A stretch of DNA of 64,000 nt from Cryptomeria japonica (GCF_030272615.1 NC_081410.1:254061533-254125532), one strand, 5' to 3'; positions 47,116 to 59,916 are shown, counted from the first letter of the stretch. Numbers and translations are program-made. Notes: generated by a model not told the origin, from the sequence alone.

Positions 47116-49020
47116 ACTAGTTCTCTTCCATGAGCATTAGATTAGGTCATGTAAATAGTAGAGTAGATTTCCTTTCTATTTGAGTTGCCTTGTCTGGGTA
47201 ACTTCTTGTTTTTGTCTACTCTGCAAATGGTCTTCTCCACCTAATATTTTGAATTCTCACTTCATTCTAGTGAAATGAACATCCCCAACGAGAGCCACTA
47301 ATAGTCATGCAAAACGACTTAGTAAAAATTTGACGTTCTTCTGAAAACTTTGGTCATTTTAAATTAATTATGCTCTCTAGTGTTGTCCTCAAGCTTAGGG
47401 TTTAGGGTTTATGTATTTTTTATTAAGTCCCATTGTTAGACCCCTTAAACCTATTATAATTATGCGTTACTTTATTGAATTAAACCCGAGGGTCATCTTG
47501 TCATTGAAGGGGCCATGTCATTGTCCTAGGCATTAATTTGTTTGGTCAACCCCTTGTTATTTTTCCTAAGTCTAGCGTGCTTTATTTTATTAGCCCTGTG
47601 GTTGGGTCCCCCTTTATTTCCTAACATTATGTCTATATCTATCGTCCTAGGCCCATCCCCTTTGATTTTTATTAGCAAGCTCTTTAATTTTTTCCTAATG
47701 TTGGGAAAATGGTGTTGTACACCTTGCATAATAATGTTTCATCGTTATATTATTTTATTATGTGTGAGGTGGATATGGAATTTTATTGTAATATCACATT
47801 GTATTATTTCATCTAGGAGCACCTAGATGGACATGCAACATGTAGAGATTCCCTTAGAATATTCTTGTATCCAAAAATGATGAGTTGTATTGACACATTT
47901 GTATTTTTATATTATATTTATTTAATATTGGGGAATGTAATTATGATGAAGTACCCAATATTAAATGTGGGTCAAGGGTAGGTAGGAAAAATATTATATT
48001 TTATTGTCACATGGTTTTGGGCACATGGTTTTGATGTAATACCACTTGGTGGTTTTGTGGGAGCTTGTGTTTATAAAATCAACCACAAGGGTAGTTGTTT
48101 GAGTTGGTCAGTTAGCTAGGTTAGCATTTGTGAAGGAGGAAGCATGGCATGGGATGTGTGGATTCATGCTTGGTCACATGAAGTGCTTCGTTATGGCTGG
48201 GTTTTTGAAGGTTTTCCATAGTTGTATTGTAATGGATGCATTGTTGATATTACATGATGGATGATGTTTTTGGAGGTTGGGTTTTTCCCTCATGAGGGTT
48301 TTCCCAGGATATATCTTGTGTCACATTTCCATGGGTATGTTGTGCATATGGCTTCTATGTGTTGATTTGATTGAAATCTTAAACGGGCTATGTGGAAATT
48401 GTCATAAAGATGGCTGTGTTGGGTCTCAAATCAACAAATTGGATAGGTTCTAAGGAAATGCCAACTCCTATGATCAAACCCTCCAATTGACTTGGCCAAC
48501 TTATAGAGTGAACCTATTTGGTTACTGACTCTCTCACTTTAGGCTCTGCAGGACCTAGGCGGGTATACCTATTCACCAGTTGTTTTAATGACCAGTGTCT
48601 TTTATAGCAAATTAAATATCTTGATCTGGTTTCCTCCTATCTCAGAATGGCATAAGTTCCTAGGATGGAGATATAGCAGATGAGTTCAAGATTGTTGTTG
48701 TAGAAGCTATTCGATCTATGTTTCCTACTCAGTTACTCCTATTTCTTTAAAATAACATATGATGAATATGGTGATAAGTGTATTTTATAACTAGCCAGTG
48801 CCTTCTTTGTTGTTTGGGCTACAGAGTATTTATATTTTCTCTAGGACTTACTGTGCGAACTTGTGAGACAGCTTTTAAACCCACCCCTTTGTGGATCTGT
48901 CGGTTACTATTTCTTATGAGATCAATTGAATGCCTATATCATAAGTTGCTTGAACGAATTTAACCCTACCTTTAAGGGACCATTCAAGTAAGCACTGCAA
49001 AGAACAATTACAATTCGCAA
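47116..49020 (+). other. non-coding 3' region, possible gypsy C LTR
   Basis: After the integrase end the sequence is non-coding. A TATA-like TTTATAAAATC near 48070 and GGTTGGGTTTTTCCCTCATGAGGG near 48275 are typical of LTR promoter/leader regions here. LTR edges could not be fixed. Confidence 0.35.
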
Positions 49021-49341
49021 CCAGAACTTTTATTTCAATCTTATAACATACAACATAAATTTCACACAAAGAAAATGAATAACCTTATCTCCTTTAGATA
49101 ATATCACAAGTGACTGCCAATAATAAAATAAAATAATCCACAACACATACGTAAAGAAAAACGACTGATCATAGTATATATTCCATCAAAACTATATAAC
49201 AGAAAACTTATAGGATGTCGTACATTGCTGTTTTTGTTTTTTTATGATATCTCATCTCTTTATATTACAAAAACCTCTCTCATATATATATGAGAGAAAA
49301 AGTTATTTATGAAAAGACATGTCTTTTCGAAACACTAATTG

Positions 49342-52300
49342 TTAATTTTGAATATTCCTAACAAACTTAAGTAAAAAGAGATTAAGAATTCCTAAATGAT
49401 GAATATAATCATCCTCTTTAAAAGTCTTGATCTTAATACTCTGTTTCTTCAATTCTTCTCCTTGTGAAAGGTATTCGAATATCATCTGGTTGACGGTAGG
49501 GGCAATGTCTTTGCTTCGATCCAACCTTGACATAGCCCGATCCTTGATGTTTACAAGTTCATTCCGCAAATCTTCCATAGACATTACTCCTCCTTCTTTA
49601 TAAATCGAGGGCATTCCAATAGGGCTCCCATCATCCAATTCTTTGAGATATCCTTTGAGCATATCTTCGAATTTAACATGATCTTCTATATACGAAGTCC
49701 CTTCAGCTTTCTCCTCTGGCGTCATCATATCAACACTGTTTATCACTTCATGCAATTGTGCTTTTAACCTTTCATGCTCTCTTAATGCCTTTATGGTTCC
49801 AGTGTACACCCTCCAATAATGTTCAACATGTATAAGCATGGTGTTGAATTGGTGTTCAATGATATCATTAACCAATTTATCCATCTTTTTCTAGATATTA
49901 TTTACCCGTTTGGTAGCCTTATCCACTTGATACTTTCAATATAGAACATCAGAAACATCATCCAAGCTCTGTCCTGTGGGATATGAAGCATATTCACTTA
50001 AAGGAGTTCCTGTCTCAAGTTGCAATATCTTCACTTGTAGCTTTTGATTCTCCTCTTTAGATCTTTCATATAAGCCCTTATAGGTAATATTTTCCCTAAC
50101 CAAAAACTCTGTCTGATCCAGATTTAATTTGGCTACATCCAGGATCAATTTTGCAGTGACCCTAGGGTCAGTCTTTCCAACCTGATGAATCATGAGGTGT
50201 CCAAAGGTTTCTTCAATATCCACAATAATTGGTCTTTTTCCTTTCGGATATAGTGCCCATTGTAGGAGAGCCTTTTGATCAGGATCATATCCGGAGCCTA
50301 GGAACAACTTATCTATCTCTTGAGGCAACACCTGTTGATTTAGGTCCTGCTTCTTCAAGAATCCATCAAACAGAAGTGCTGAATTTATGTCCCAACCAGA
50401 AAAGATGATAACACCGGCCTCCTTTATTATTTTCCTCCCTTTCTCAGGGGTCATATCTTTCATGAGGGTATCAATTTCATCTTGTAGCCTTTTCATCTGT
50501 TCTTCCTCTGGTCTCCTAGCCATACTTTGTTTCACATGAGCCCCTTTATACTGGTACAAGAATGAAAGGAATTCCCTTGAAGAAGCGAATCTGTCATCAG
50601 CAACAAAGTCCTCATGTTCTGTCATCCTTATATCAACTACATCCCTGATATTAAATTCACTAGTGTCCACATCCACCTTTGCTTCAAAAACAGGGGGATA
50701 ATCTCCTCTAGGGGAGTTAGCAGGGATGCTACTAGCAACTGATTTCGGTGACATGTGAGCCAATGGTTGACTATCCTTTTCAGTGTTGATAAAATGGAGG
50801 AACTGTGGGGGTACTCTATGCATAATCTCTACCTCATGTTGAAGTAGTTTTTTGGCTACCTCCAAAGGATCTTGGAGGTTTCCAAGTAGGTCTCCATCCA
50901 CCATCCCCCTCGCTCGTTTCCATTTGAAAGCTTCCCAAGTCATCTCGCTTTTTTCTCTCAAAATCCTAGCCTCTTCCCTTTCAAGGTTCTTGATCAAATT
51001 GTCTGGCATTTTAGCCACATGTATTCTGGCTTTTAGTTTCTGTGACACCCTTGCAGCTCTTACATATCCCTCAGGATCAAAGTTCTCTCTAGGATCACCC
51101 AGAGTCATGCCATAATAATCTAATTTATTTTGAAGTAAATGATAACTTTTGGAACTTTTAACAATAAAATCAGAAAACACCAATAACCCTGGCACAATGG
51201 ATTGTTTACCAAAATCCGTAAGATGTTTGGCACTGACAGCAGATAATTGTCTCACAATCTCTAGGCTAGCCACCCTGTTTGGTACTGTAATTGGAAGCAT
51301 GTATGGCTTTCCTTCATACCCAAATACTCTGATTTCTGTATGATTAAGGTGGCAATACCAGTCACCCCAGTTGTGATCAATTTGAGACTCTGGAGAGAAG
51401 TCTTTTGGCCTGAGGAATCTCTTAATTTCAGGAGACAGAGTATAATCTCTATGTTGTCCAAAGGCCGCACTAAGAGGTTTCACAAAATATTCCTGAAAGT
51501 GCCAATATTGGTTGTTTATGAATCTTTGATCCCATGCAGAAACCCACAACTGAACTGGTTTCTTCAAACCATTCTTATCATAAGCTCTGATGCTGAAATC
51601 TTCTGACCAGAAATTGATTTCTTGTCCACAATAAAGAATGATGTGCATTAATAAGGAATACAACGAGAAATGAACATTTACAAGGTCTCCTTTCAAATTT
51701 TCCAACCCATGATTTAGGGCTTCTGCAACATAAGCGGCATAGTCAAATGACCTAGGGTCTTTCGATTGTAGATCAGCACATAGAACCATAACCCTAATAT
51801 CCATGAGAGGATGAGCCTCTAAGCCTAATACTTGGGCTGCAGCATAGTATGTATACTTAAAATACGGATGGAATTGGTTGACATCAAATGGAACCTTGTC
51901 ATCTTTACTGAATGGAACAAAGGACCCTCCTACTTTTGGCCGGTGAATGGGTAATCTCCATGTCTTGTAGATGTCCTCCAAGTTAAAGAATTCTCGCGAC
52001 AGTTTCTGCATATCAATTTTCTCTTCTACTTCCCAGTCTAGATCAAATACCATATCAATAGTCTATTTGTTAATCACCACCATGGGATTCCCTCAGTAGT
52101 CGCATATGGTTTTGGTTTTTGGGTCATAGCAATCTACCAGAGCTTTCATTAATTCAACATCCACAAATACATTCGGGACTACCAATTTCCCTAAGTTTTT
52201 CTTCCACAGGTTACTTATGGGCTCAGGAGCATCCCTTCTCTTGTAACTAAATAGGAACAACTCATGTCCTTTGATTTCAGTCCATATGTCTCCTAGATGT

Positions 52301-52755
52301 TCAAATCTATCTTCCAACCCTTCTTCTTCACTCTTGATCTTTTTGGACCTCACACTGGATGTCGGGCACTGGTCTAGAAAATCCTGAGTCAAAGCTCTAC
52401 CCCCTTTTTCTGTCGTTTGGGCTTCTCTTCAGGGTTTAATTCTTTCCCTTTTCTACTCTTTTTAGAAGAAGAAGAGGTTCCATAATTTCAATTAATACGA
52501 GAAATCAACTTACTTGGAGAACTGTCGAGATCTTCTGATTGTCGCTTACAAACTTCAGCAAACTCCTTGCAATTTTCCGCCTTTTGGCATTAATCTGGTT
52601 CTTATGAAAATTTGATCAATTCAGCTACAATTGTATGGGCAACTTGTGCACAGTTAATGTCTCTGTGTTTATAACGGCTATTCAAATGTTTGAACTTAAT
52701 TGCAGATGTGACATCCTCCACTTGGGATTTTAACTCCTTCGCGGGAAGTACTATT
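49342..52755 (-). pseudogene. ~1,100-codon accessory protein of unknown function
   Basis: One minus-strand frame runs from 52392 to 49342 with only four in-frame stops (TGA and TAG between 52095 and 52054, TGA at 49936, TAG near 49889). The middle 705 codons (49936-52053) are uninterrupted. Upstream, after a likely slip at an A5G5 run near 52405, another frame continues to about 52755 (SKLISRIN, a Ser/Lys-rich GTSSSSKKSRKGKE). Parts in order: a Lys-rich linker; a fold with LVVPNVFVDVELMKAL, then PMVVINK(stop)TIDMVFDLDW; a helical region (YYAAAQVLGLEAHPLMDIRV, DYAAYVAEALNHGLENLK, YSLLMHIILYCG); ITVPNRVASLEIVRQLSAVS; a charged linker; and a C-terminal coiled coil. No transmembrane segment or enzyme motif is recognised. 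It resembles accessory ORF products of plant retroelements rather than a host gene. Confidence 0.65.
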
Positions 52756-52769
52756 CAACTGAAATGATC

Positions 52770-53345
52770 GTGAATCGAGTTTTCGATGAAACCCTTGTCT
52801 TTTGCTGAATACTTTTATCTTTCATCGAAAGTTCATTTTCCTCGATATCATCTTATCGGCGAATGACCCATGTCGAAAAACCATTTTCTAGTCTCCTCGA
52901 AATCATCTTTTCTTCGATGAACTTTCTTTCGATGAGTCATTCGTGAGTTTCATCAAAATCATATTTCAATGAGTTTTGTTCTTCGGTGAAAGTTTATGCT
53001 AGCCCTCCGAAAGCTTTTTTTCTCCGATGTCCCTTTTATCGATGAAACCCCTCTGTTTTTATTCAATATAATGTTATCGATGAAATTTGCTTTTCGATGA
53101 ATATTTTTTAAGTCTCTTCGGCAGTTGTATTTCCTCGACTTCACCTTTTTCTTTTAGCTTTTCACTTTTTTGATGAAACTGGGATATCGATGAGCAGCTT
53201 CTTTCTTTTATCGAAAGAGATATTCTACCGAAGGCATCTTAATTTATTGTTTTACCTTTATGCTTGATTTCGATGAAACTATCTTTTCGGTGAAACTCTT
53301 TCTGAGATGCTCGACATGATATTTTGGCCGATGATCCTTTAGCCC
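52770..53345. repeat. TCGATGAAA-rich pyrimidine-biased block
   Basis: Exact TCGATGA occurs eight times between about 52783 and 53280, with many near matches (TCGGTGAAA, TTTCATCGAAAG, TATCGAAAG, TTGATGAAAC) at irregular spacing of 15-70 bp. The plus strand is T-rich. The block lies directly upstream of the minus-strand accessory ORF, where a promoter or leader would be. Confidence 0.75.
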
Positions 53346-53419
53346 TCACGCCTTTGGGAATTTTTTTTTTTTTTGATTTTCAAATATAGTGTTCAACAGG
53401 CTACAAGTTTTCTTACAAG

Positions 53420-53431
53420 TGGTATTAAAGC
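53420..53431 (+). promoter_or_regulatory. orphan PBS-like site
   Basis: TGGTATTAAAGC matches the initiator-Met PBS at 10 of 12 positions and follows TTCTTACAAG, a plausible LTR end. Nothing recognisable follows before another LTR begins at 53745. Confidence 0.35.
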
Positions 53432-53908
53432 AATTGGTTTAATAGTGTTTATAACTATAGTTGGAATCCATGAATGCATGAAAGAATGAAAAGACAAGGC
53501 AAGATATATGGTTTTGCAGGTTGTTATTGCAGATCTATGTTACTTGGGCTACTTGTTATAATGGGTTGTTTACAGATTTGGGGTTTGACGAATTTGGTCA
53601 ATCTAGGGCATCATTGAAAATTTGCTTTGAATGAGGGTTTTGGGGATGATATTTCATAAATGGCCCTATGACACAAAACGAATGTCATAGATGGATTCAG
53701 GTTGGCCAAGAAACGAAAATTGATATATAATTTGCCCTAATTTGTGTTGGATTCCAAGAACATTGAGAGGGGGGGGTGAATCAGTATTCTCCCAAAATGA
53801 TAAATTTTAACCTTATTAGCACAAAAACTTAGCAACCGGTATGCATAAAAGAATATAAAAATAAGTAATAATGCAACTAAAAAGATGAACACCATAACAC
53901 TAAGATTT

Positions 53909-54934
53909 TACTAGTACAAAAACAACAATATATGACTAAATAAAGTACCAAAAATTATAGATAAATGACTAAATTTGATCACATGACCACTGGTAGTTTA
54001 TTGCCAATCATAAATCAATTTGGTCATGTGACCACTAGTTGTTTTGATTGATGAATTTGGTCACCGATTTGGTAATTGATTTGGTCATCAATTTGGTCAT
54101 TCATTTAGTCATATATTTAGTCACTAATTTAGTCATTGATTGTTGTTATCTGGTCATTTATTTAGTCATGATAGTCACTAATTTAGTCATGGTAGTCATT
54201 TATTTAGTCATCAATTTAGTCATTGATTGTTGTTATAGTGATATATGAGCACACAATAATAACAACAACATAAAAATACCAATTGCATAACTAAACAATT
54301 TATAAATAGAAAGCAAAAAAAATGAGCTCTATAATTATGAGCACATACTCCAAATGTACATTGTATGCATTAGCAAAGACTTTGTACAAGTACATAATAA
54401 TCACAAGTTATACATGAAATTTTTTTATGCTCGCAGTTTTCTAAATAGTGAAGAATGAACTATAATAGGTTTTCTAAGAGCAAATGCAATATGAGGGCAA
54501 TGATCATTTGTGTCTAAAGTCTCATATGACCACCATCTAATTGGTCTCAAGTGTCATTTCTATAAAAAAAATTGTTTGTCAGTCAATCACCTAAGGTATA
54601 AATACATCAACTCTTCAATGGTACTTCAAAGATTAGAAATGTAGTTTGTTGGACGATCTACAACTTCCATCAATTTTGTGGCAATGGACCTTGCATATTC
54701 ACATGAGCCTTCATAGATCTGCATAAACAAAAGAAAACCAACTATTTCTATTAATATATAGAACATATGAGAAATTAATAAAAAATAATATCTTATTTGA
54801 ATGATGAAACAAAAATATGGTTTTTATAGTTTTCTCTGATATTTCCTAACTTGCACAAGATTTATAGAAAATTGGTATAAAAATAAAGTTGTTGTTAAAG
54901 AAATATAATCTAATGCTATAATAAAATATCTCTA

Positions 54935-54998
<64 letters not shown>

Positions 54999-55105
54999 TT
55001 AAAATACATTAGTTGAAAATTACTGAATGTTGCTGTTAATTATATTGGACTGGCAAACCACTATGAAGACACGGTAGAAGAAAATATTTGTACTTTATCT
55101 ATTTT

Positions 55106-55145
<40 letters not shown>

Positions 55146-57095
55146 TTATATTTTAAATAAAATAAAAAAGAACTATAACAGAAATGGAGTTCCTGGCTGT
55201 CATCAAAGGACCACTGTGGGCCAAAATCCATAGGGCGACTTTGACTACCACTATGGGCTGCAAGCCACAGGGGCGGCCTTGGCCACACTATGGGTTGCGA
55301 CCCGTAGGTACGGCTTTGGCCGCCACTGTGGGTCATGACCCACAAGGGCAACTTTGGCTGCACTATGGGTCGCGACCCGCAGGGATGACTTTGGCCGCCA
55401 CTGGGGGCCGTGACCCACAGGGGCGTATTCGGGCGCACTGTGAGCCGCAACCCGCAGGGGTGGCTTCAACCACGACCCATAGGGGTGGCTTCAACCACCA
55501 CTATGGGTCGCGAACCTTAGAGGAGTGACCTTCCCTCGAAGCCTCGGCCTTCCAAAACCTCCGCCTCCTCCTCCCTGTGCCGACTAGCAAGCAACCATCA
55601 GAGAATGAAAACCCTAACCCAATTTTTGGGTTAGGGTTAGTAAAAGAAAATAATAAAAGAAAGTTATGTTTATAAAAAAAAGGGGAACCCTAAATAGGGT
55701 TCATCCACATGTTTTTAAAATATAAGAATAATATATTAAAAGGGGTTTTGTATTTTTAATATAGTTAATGGAGTTAAATGGGGGAAACCCCATTCCAAAT
55801 AAGGGGTTATTATAATGTTTGTATTTTAAGTTGTGGATTTAATTTTAATGGAGTGTTAATTTAAAGGGGTTATATTTTTATTTTGGGGTAAATGATTATT
55901 TAAATTTATGAGGGGGAATTAGTTATCAAATGTGGAAGATTTATTTTCTAGGCAACTTTATTTATGAATTAGCTAAATTAATGATGTATGGTACTTTACT
56001 TTTATTTGCTTATTATTAAATACTAAAAAAATGAATTTGTATTAAATATTAATTTAATGAATTAGTTAATTTAAAGATGATTTGGAAACTTTATGTTCAT
56101 TTGCTTAGTTAAATAATTAATATTAATACAATTAATTTGTATTAATGTTAATTTAAAGAATTTTGGAATTATTTAAATACTATAAGGAAATAATAATTAA
56201 CTCATAATATAATTAAAATTGAATATTGATTTGGGCAAATTAATTAATTATAAAAGTTGTGATGACTTTATAGGGTTAAATTATTCAGTTTAGATAATGG
56301 TAATTATTGTAATTGTTAAGCAAATTAAAATCTAAGTTGATTATTAAATCGCTTAGGGGTTTAAGATAAGATCCTAGTCTCCTAGTTAAATTTAATAAAT
56401 TATCAGTCTCTTTAGAATCTAAGGTGATTGTGATTTGTTAATATAGTTATAATACTTTGTAGCTAGAATCTACTTGTAGTATTCAAATCTTATATGCGAT
56501 TGATGTGTTATTGAACTCTATAAATCTATTTAACAAAATTGGGATTTTGGTTGTCTTTAAAAAGCATCATCATGTCCTATTTCTACAATTTGTTTATGTC
56601 AATCTTTCACCTCAAATTTGAGTCTTATGTCCTAAAATTTTATCAAGACGGTATTAATTATGATCATCGTTAATGAACATGTTGTGCCATGTTATATTAC
56701 TTTTATTCTTACTATATTTTTAATAGAAATAAAAAAATATAATATAATACATCTGCTAATAAAATAATTTATTATTTATAAATAAAAATAATATTTAAAT
56801 AATAAATAATTTGCAAACAAAAATATTAGGATCAATTTTTTATATCATTTCCACAAGTACCTAATTTCTTTAAGAGAAGAGCCAAACTAATATCTAGTCA
56901 TTTTTTTAGTCATTTATTTAGAATTTCTCTATCATCTATCAAATTAGTCATTTTTATTTGTGTGATCTCACCCGATGACCAAATTAGTCATTTAGTTAGT
57001 CATTCATAGCTTTTTTGTAAAAAAAAGCTAAAATTTAATCTCATGACTAAAAATTTTGGTCACGTAGTCATTTATTGGCCATACTTCTACTAGTC
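53909..57095. mobile_element. non-autonomous CACTA (En/Spm)-like DNA transposon, 3.19 kb
   Basis: It is flanked by a 3-bp duplication TTT (53906-53908, 57096-57098). Excising it restores the LTR text found at 61730-61750. The termini are inverted: the left reads TACTAGTACAAAAAC and the right (minus) GACTAGTAGAAGTATGG, i.e. a CACTAGTA-type end with the first C mutated on both sides. Both subterminal regions carry many short TTTAGTCAT/ATGACTAAA repeats (53940-54240 and 56890-57080) in both orientations, the classic layout of CACTA ends. No transposase is readable. The interior holds a (TA)n run (54938-54994), a (CA)n run (55108-55136) and a GC-rich minisatellite. Confidence 0.75.
55212..55525. 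repeat. 37-38-bp GC-rich minisatellite inside the CACTA-like element
   Basis: Units beginning CACTRTGGG start at 55212, 55249, 55286, 55324, 55361, 55399 and 55436, then a shortened unit near 55471 and a last at 55499. The unit consensus is CACTATGGGTCGCGACCC followed by GCAGGGGCGGCTTTGGCCG, with a palindromic centre. GC content is far above the AT-rich surroundings. ORFs across it are by-products. Confidence 0.88.
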
Positions 57096-58128
57096 TTTAT
57101 ACGTGGAAAACCTCAATGAGGAAAAACCACAGTGGGATTGGAGACCCACAATATCTATTCATTGATCAAATGAATAAATATTACATATAAGGGGCCTACA
57201 CATGCAGGAAGACCAACAGCCTAGAGTGCACTACTCATCACAAAATGAGCCTCACTGACTACAAGAAATCTTTGGACTACAATCCAGAAAGAAGAGTGAA
57301 TTGCAAGAATAACATCTCCTATGCCTGAGTACTGTTCCGGTTAAGCTCAATACTAGAGGTCTTAAACCTCTCACTCAAATCCAATTCAATCACCTATGAT
57401 TGACCAAAACCTTTGCATATGATTACAACTTTATTCACACACAGATAATCCCATAACCCATGATCAATGATCTATAAAGAGATCTTACATTATATTTATA
57501 CCAACCCATGACCTAAAAAATTAGGTCGAACACCTAAAAGATAATACAATAAATCCATTACATAAATCCACAAACCAATGATAACCCAAGTCGGGTTGAG
57601 ACCAAAACAACATTAACCAAACAATAAATCCAATTGGTAATGCATTAGGAGAATCTATCAACATGTTACATAAACCAGTCCATAACCTAGCATGATAGCA
57701 CTAGACCTAAAATAGGTCACCATAAGTCAAATGCAACACCACCGATCAACTGGAACATGATCATGATAACCATCAGCATCCTGAGAACCTTCTAGAAGCC
57801 GCACCAACACCACTTATTGAATCCATCAAATATCTTCAACAAAGCTCTGCCAGTAAAACCCTTACTAGTAACCAAAAGGCTTACTAGAACATATGATAGC
57901 TTCTGGATCACAAAATCCTGAACCAACTGAATGTGACATGCACATGAATGACTAAACCAAACTAATTCCACCAAACTAAACATACCAGAGAATACCGAAG
58001 ATAGTCTTCAGATCAACATCACAATCCAAGCACTCTACCAAAACCTGGTAGACAACCAAACAAGCTAGTGTTGACATCAATAAAAAACACCAATGAAACA
58101 CATAATCAATTCCTCCAAATTGCCAACA

Positions 58129-58142
58129 ATCTCCCCCTTTGG
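58129..58142 (-). promoter_or_regulatory. polypurine tract of copia 3
   Basis: The minus strand reads CCAAAGGGGGAGAT immediately before the LTR start TGTTGG. Confidence 0.85.
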
Positions 58143-58563
58143 CATTGATGGAAACACTAGATGTGAAAAATATCCAAGTGCCAAGAAATGCCAAACAAGT
58201 CTCCCTCAATGGAAGACATCCAACAATTTCCCATAAATGATATATCGATGAAGTTTTGAACCAATTATCTCTGTACCAATTAACCATCCATAGACCTAAA
58301 CCAAACTCCCCCAGTGGGATACAACCAATCTAAAATCTTGTTCCTCCCCCTTTGACTAATATCTCTGTTAAGATCTATTTTTCACATGTATATCTCTCCT
58401 CCTTTGACATCAATGTCAGAGATCTAACATAAACATCAAAGAAAAACCATAGATCCTTTAAACCATAGTTAACTACTCCCCTTGAGTAGTAGCACCAACT
58501 CATCAATCTGAAATGAATGATAATTCTGATAATGCATGCCAGACTGATGCCAATCAGCATCAC

Positions 58564-59916
58564 TTAAGTCTCTACTGGAGTGGTAGCGACCCCCAATCTG
58601 TCTCTAAAGTACTCAAATGATTCCTTGGGCAAAGGTTTAGTGAATATATTTGCAATTTTCTCTTTAGTGTTCACATAAACCAATCTGACTTCATTTGCTT
58701 CTACCTTTTCCTTCAAAAATTTATACTTGATTGATATGTGCTTTTTCTTAGAATTAAATATCGGATTCTTTGATATGTCAATAGCAACAGAGTTATCACA
58801 ATGACTAACTACCGATTCACCACAATCTACACTTATATCTTTCAAAATTTGCTTCATCCATAGAACTTATGTAAAGCTAGTAGCAACAACAACACAGTCA
58901 CCTTTAACAGTAGATAAAGAAGGTCATGACATTTTCTTGTTGATCCATGAAACAAGTTTCTTTCCAAGAAAGAAAACTCCACCAGATGTGCTTTTCCAGT
59001 CATCTATATCTCCAACCCAATCCGCATCTGTATATGCACATAGTGTAAAGTCATCATCTTTAGGATACCACAAACCATATTTAGTTGTTCCTTGAAAATA
59101 TATGAAAATCCTTGCAACCGGAGCAAAAGATTTATCATAATCAAATCCTTCCTTCTAAGAATATCCTTTGTAGACCAATCTATCCTTGTTCCTCACAACT
59201 TGTCCATCTTAATTCAATTTATTCCTAAAAACCCATTTAGTTCCAATAACATTCTTATTTTTAGGTCGGGGAACTAAAGTCCATGTGTTGTTCTTTTCTA
59301 TTTGATCCAATTCCTCTTCCATAGCTTCCATCCAACACTCATCCTTACATGCTTCATCTACTAATGCTGATTCGATTTGAGAAATTAAGAATTCCTCTTC
59401 ATCTTCCAACCTTCTCCTTGACATCACTCCTTTGCTTTTGTCGCTGATGATCTGATCTTTTGAATGATTCAACCTTACATACCTAGGAGTCTTCTAACTT
59501 TCTATTTCTCTACTCTGATCTTCAGTTACTGTTGAATTTTCTAATACTACTAGGGTAATTGGTTCAACATTCTGTTTAGGTACATGCATTACCAGATCAG
59601 TTATGATCATTTTCACTTCCAGTTCTCTTCCATAAGTTTTTATTTGACCTCTGTACTGCTCATCCACCTTGACATTAGCACTCTTCACAATTCTCTGCAA
59701 TCATTTGTTATAACATCTATATGCTTTTCTTTCATTTGAATAACCAAGAAATATCCCTTCATCATATCTAGGATCAAACTTTCCAATGGAATCATCTCTT
59801 TTGATATATAATTTACTACCAATTATTCTAAAGTACTTAACTGTATGACCAAACCATAACTCATAAAGTGACTTACCAGTAAACCAAACTAGATCCAAGA
59901 TCCTACAAATCTTCAT
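58564..59916 (-). pseudogene. copia 3 residual pol: integrase end, RT start, RNase H
   Basis: From 59916: LVWFTGKSLYELWFGHTV, GSKLYIKRDDSIGKFD and IFLGYSNERKAYRCYNK are the C-terminal part of a copia integrase. 59209-59472 holds ACKDECWMEAMEEELDQIEK and KNVIGTKWVFRNKLN, the RT entry. Shortly after FAPVARI the text jumps to the end of RT (FQGTTKYGLWYP) near 59115, so the whole RT catalytic core including the YVDD-type motif is deleted. RNase H follows (YTDADWVGDIDDWKST, SVAIDISKNPIFNSKKKH, FTKPLPKESFEYF). No active protein is possible. Confidence 0.88.

Larger units (their letters stand above)
53745..58128 (-). repeat. 3' LTR of copia 3, split by a CACTA-like element
   Basis: The minus-strand LTR starts TGTTGGCAATTTGG (58128) just after the polypurine tract and ends …ACTGATTCACCCCCCCC…CCAACA at 53745. 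Removing the 3.19-kb insertion gives about 1194 bp, and the rejoined site matches the related LTR at 60977-61897. Confidence 0.85.

Noticed and set aside
54048-54248. Repetitive hydrophobic 66-codon frame on the plus strand
   Set aside because: It is a by-product of the TTTAGTCAT subterminal repeats of the CACTA-like element.
55061-55528. Frames of 70-130 codons on both strands
   Set aside because: They are translations of the 37-38-bp minisatellite; both strands are open because of repeat structure.
55610-55638. True interstitial telomere
   Set aside because: It has fewer than two repeat units per arm and lacks the TTTAGGG plant unit in tandem.
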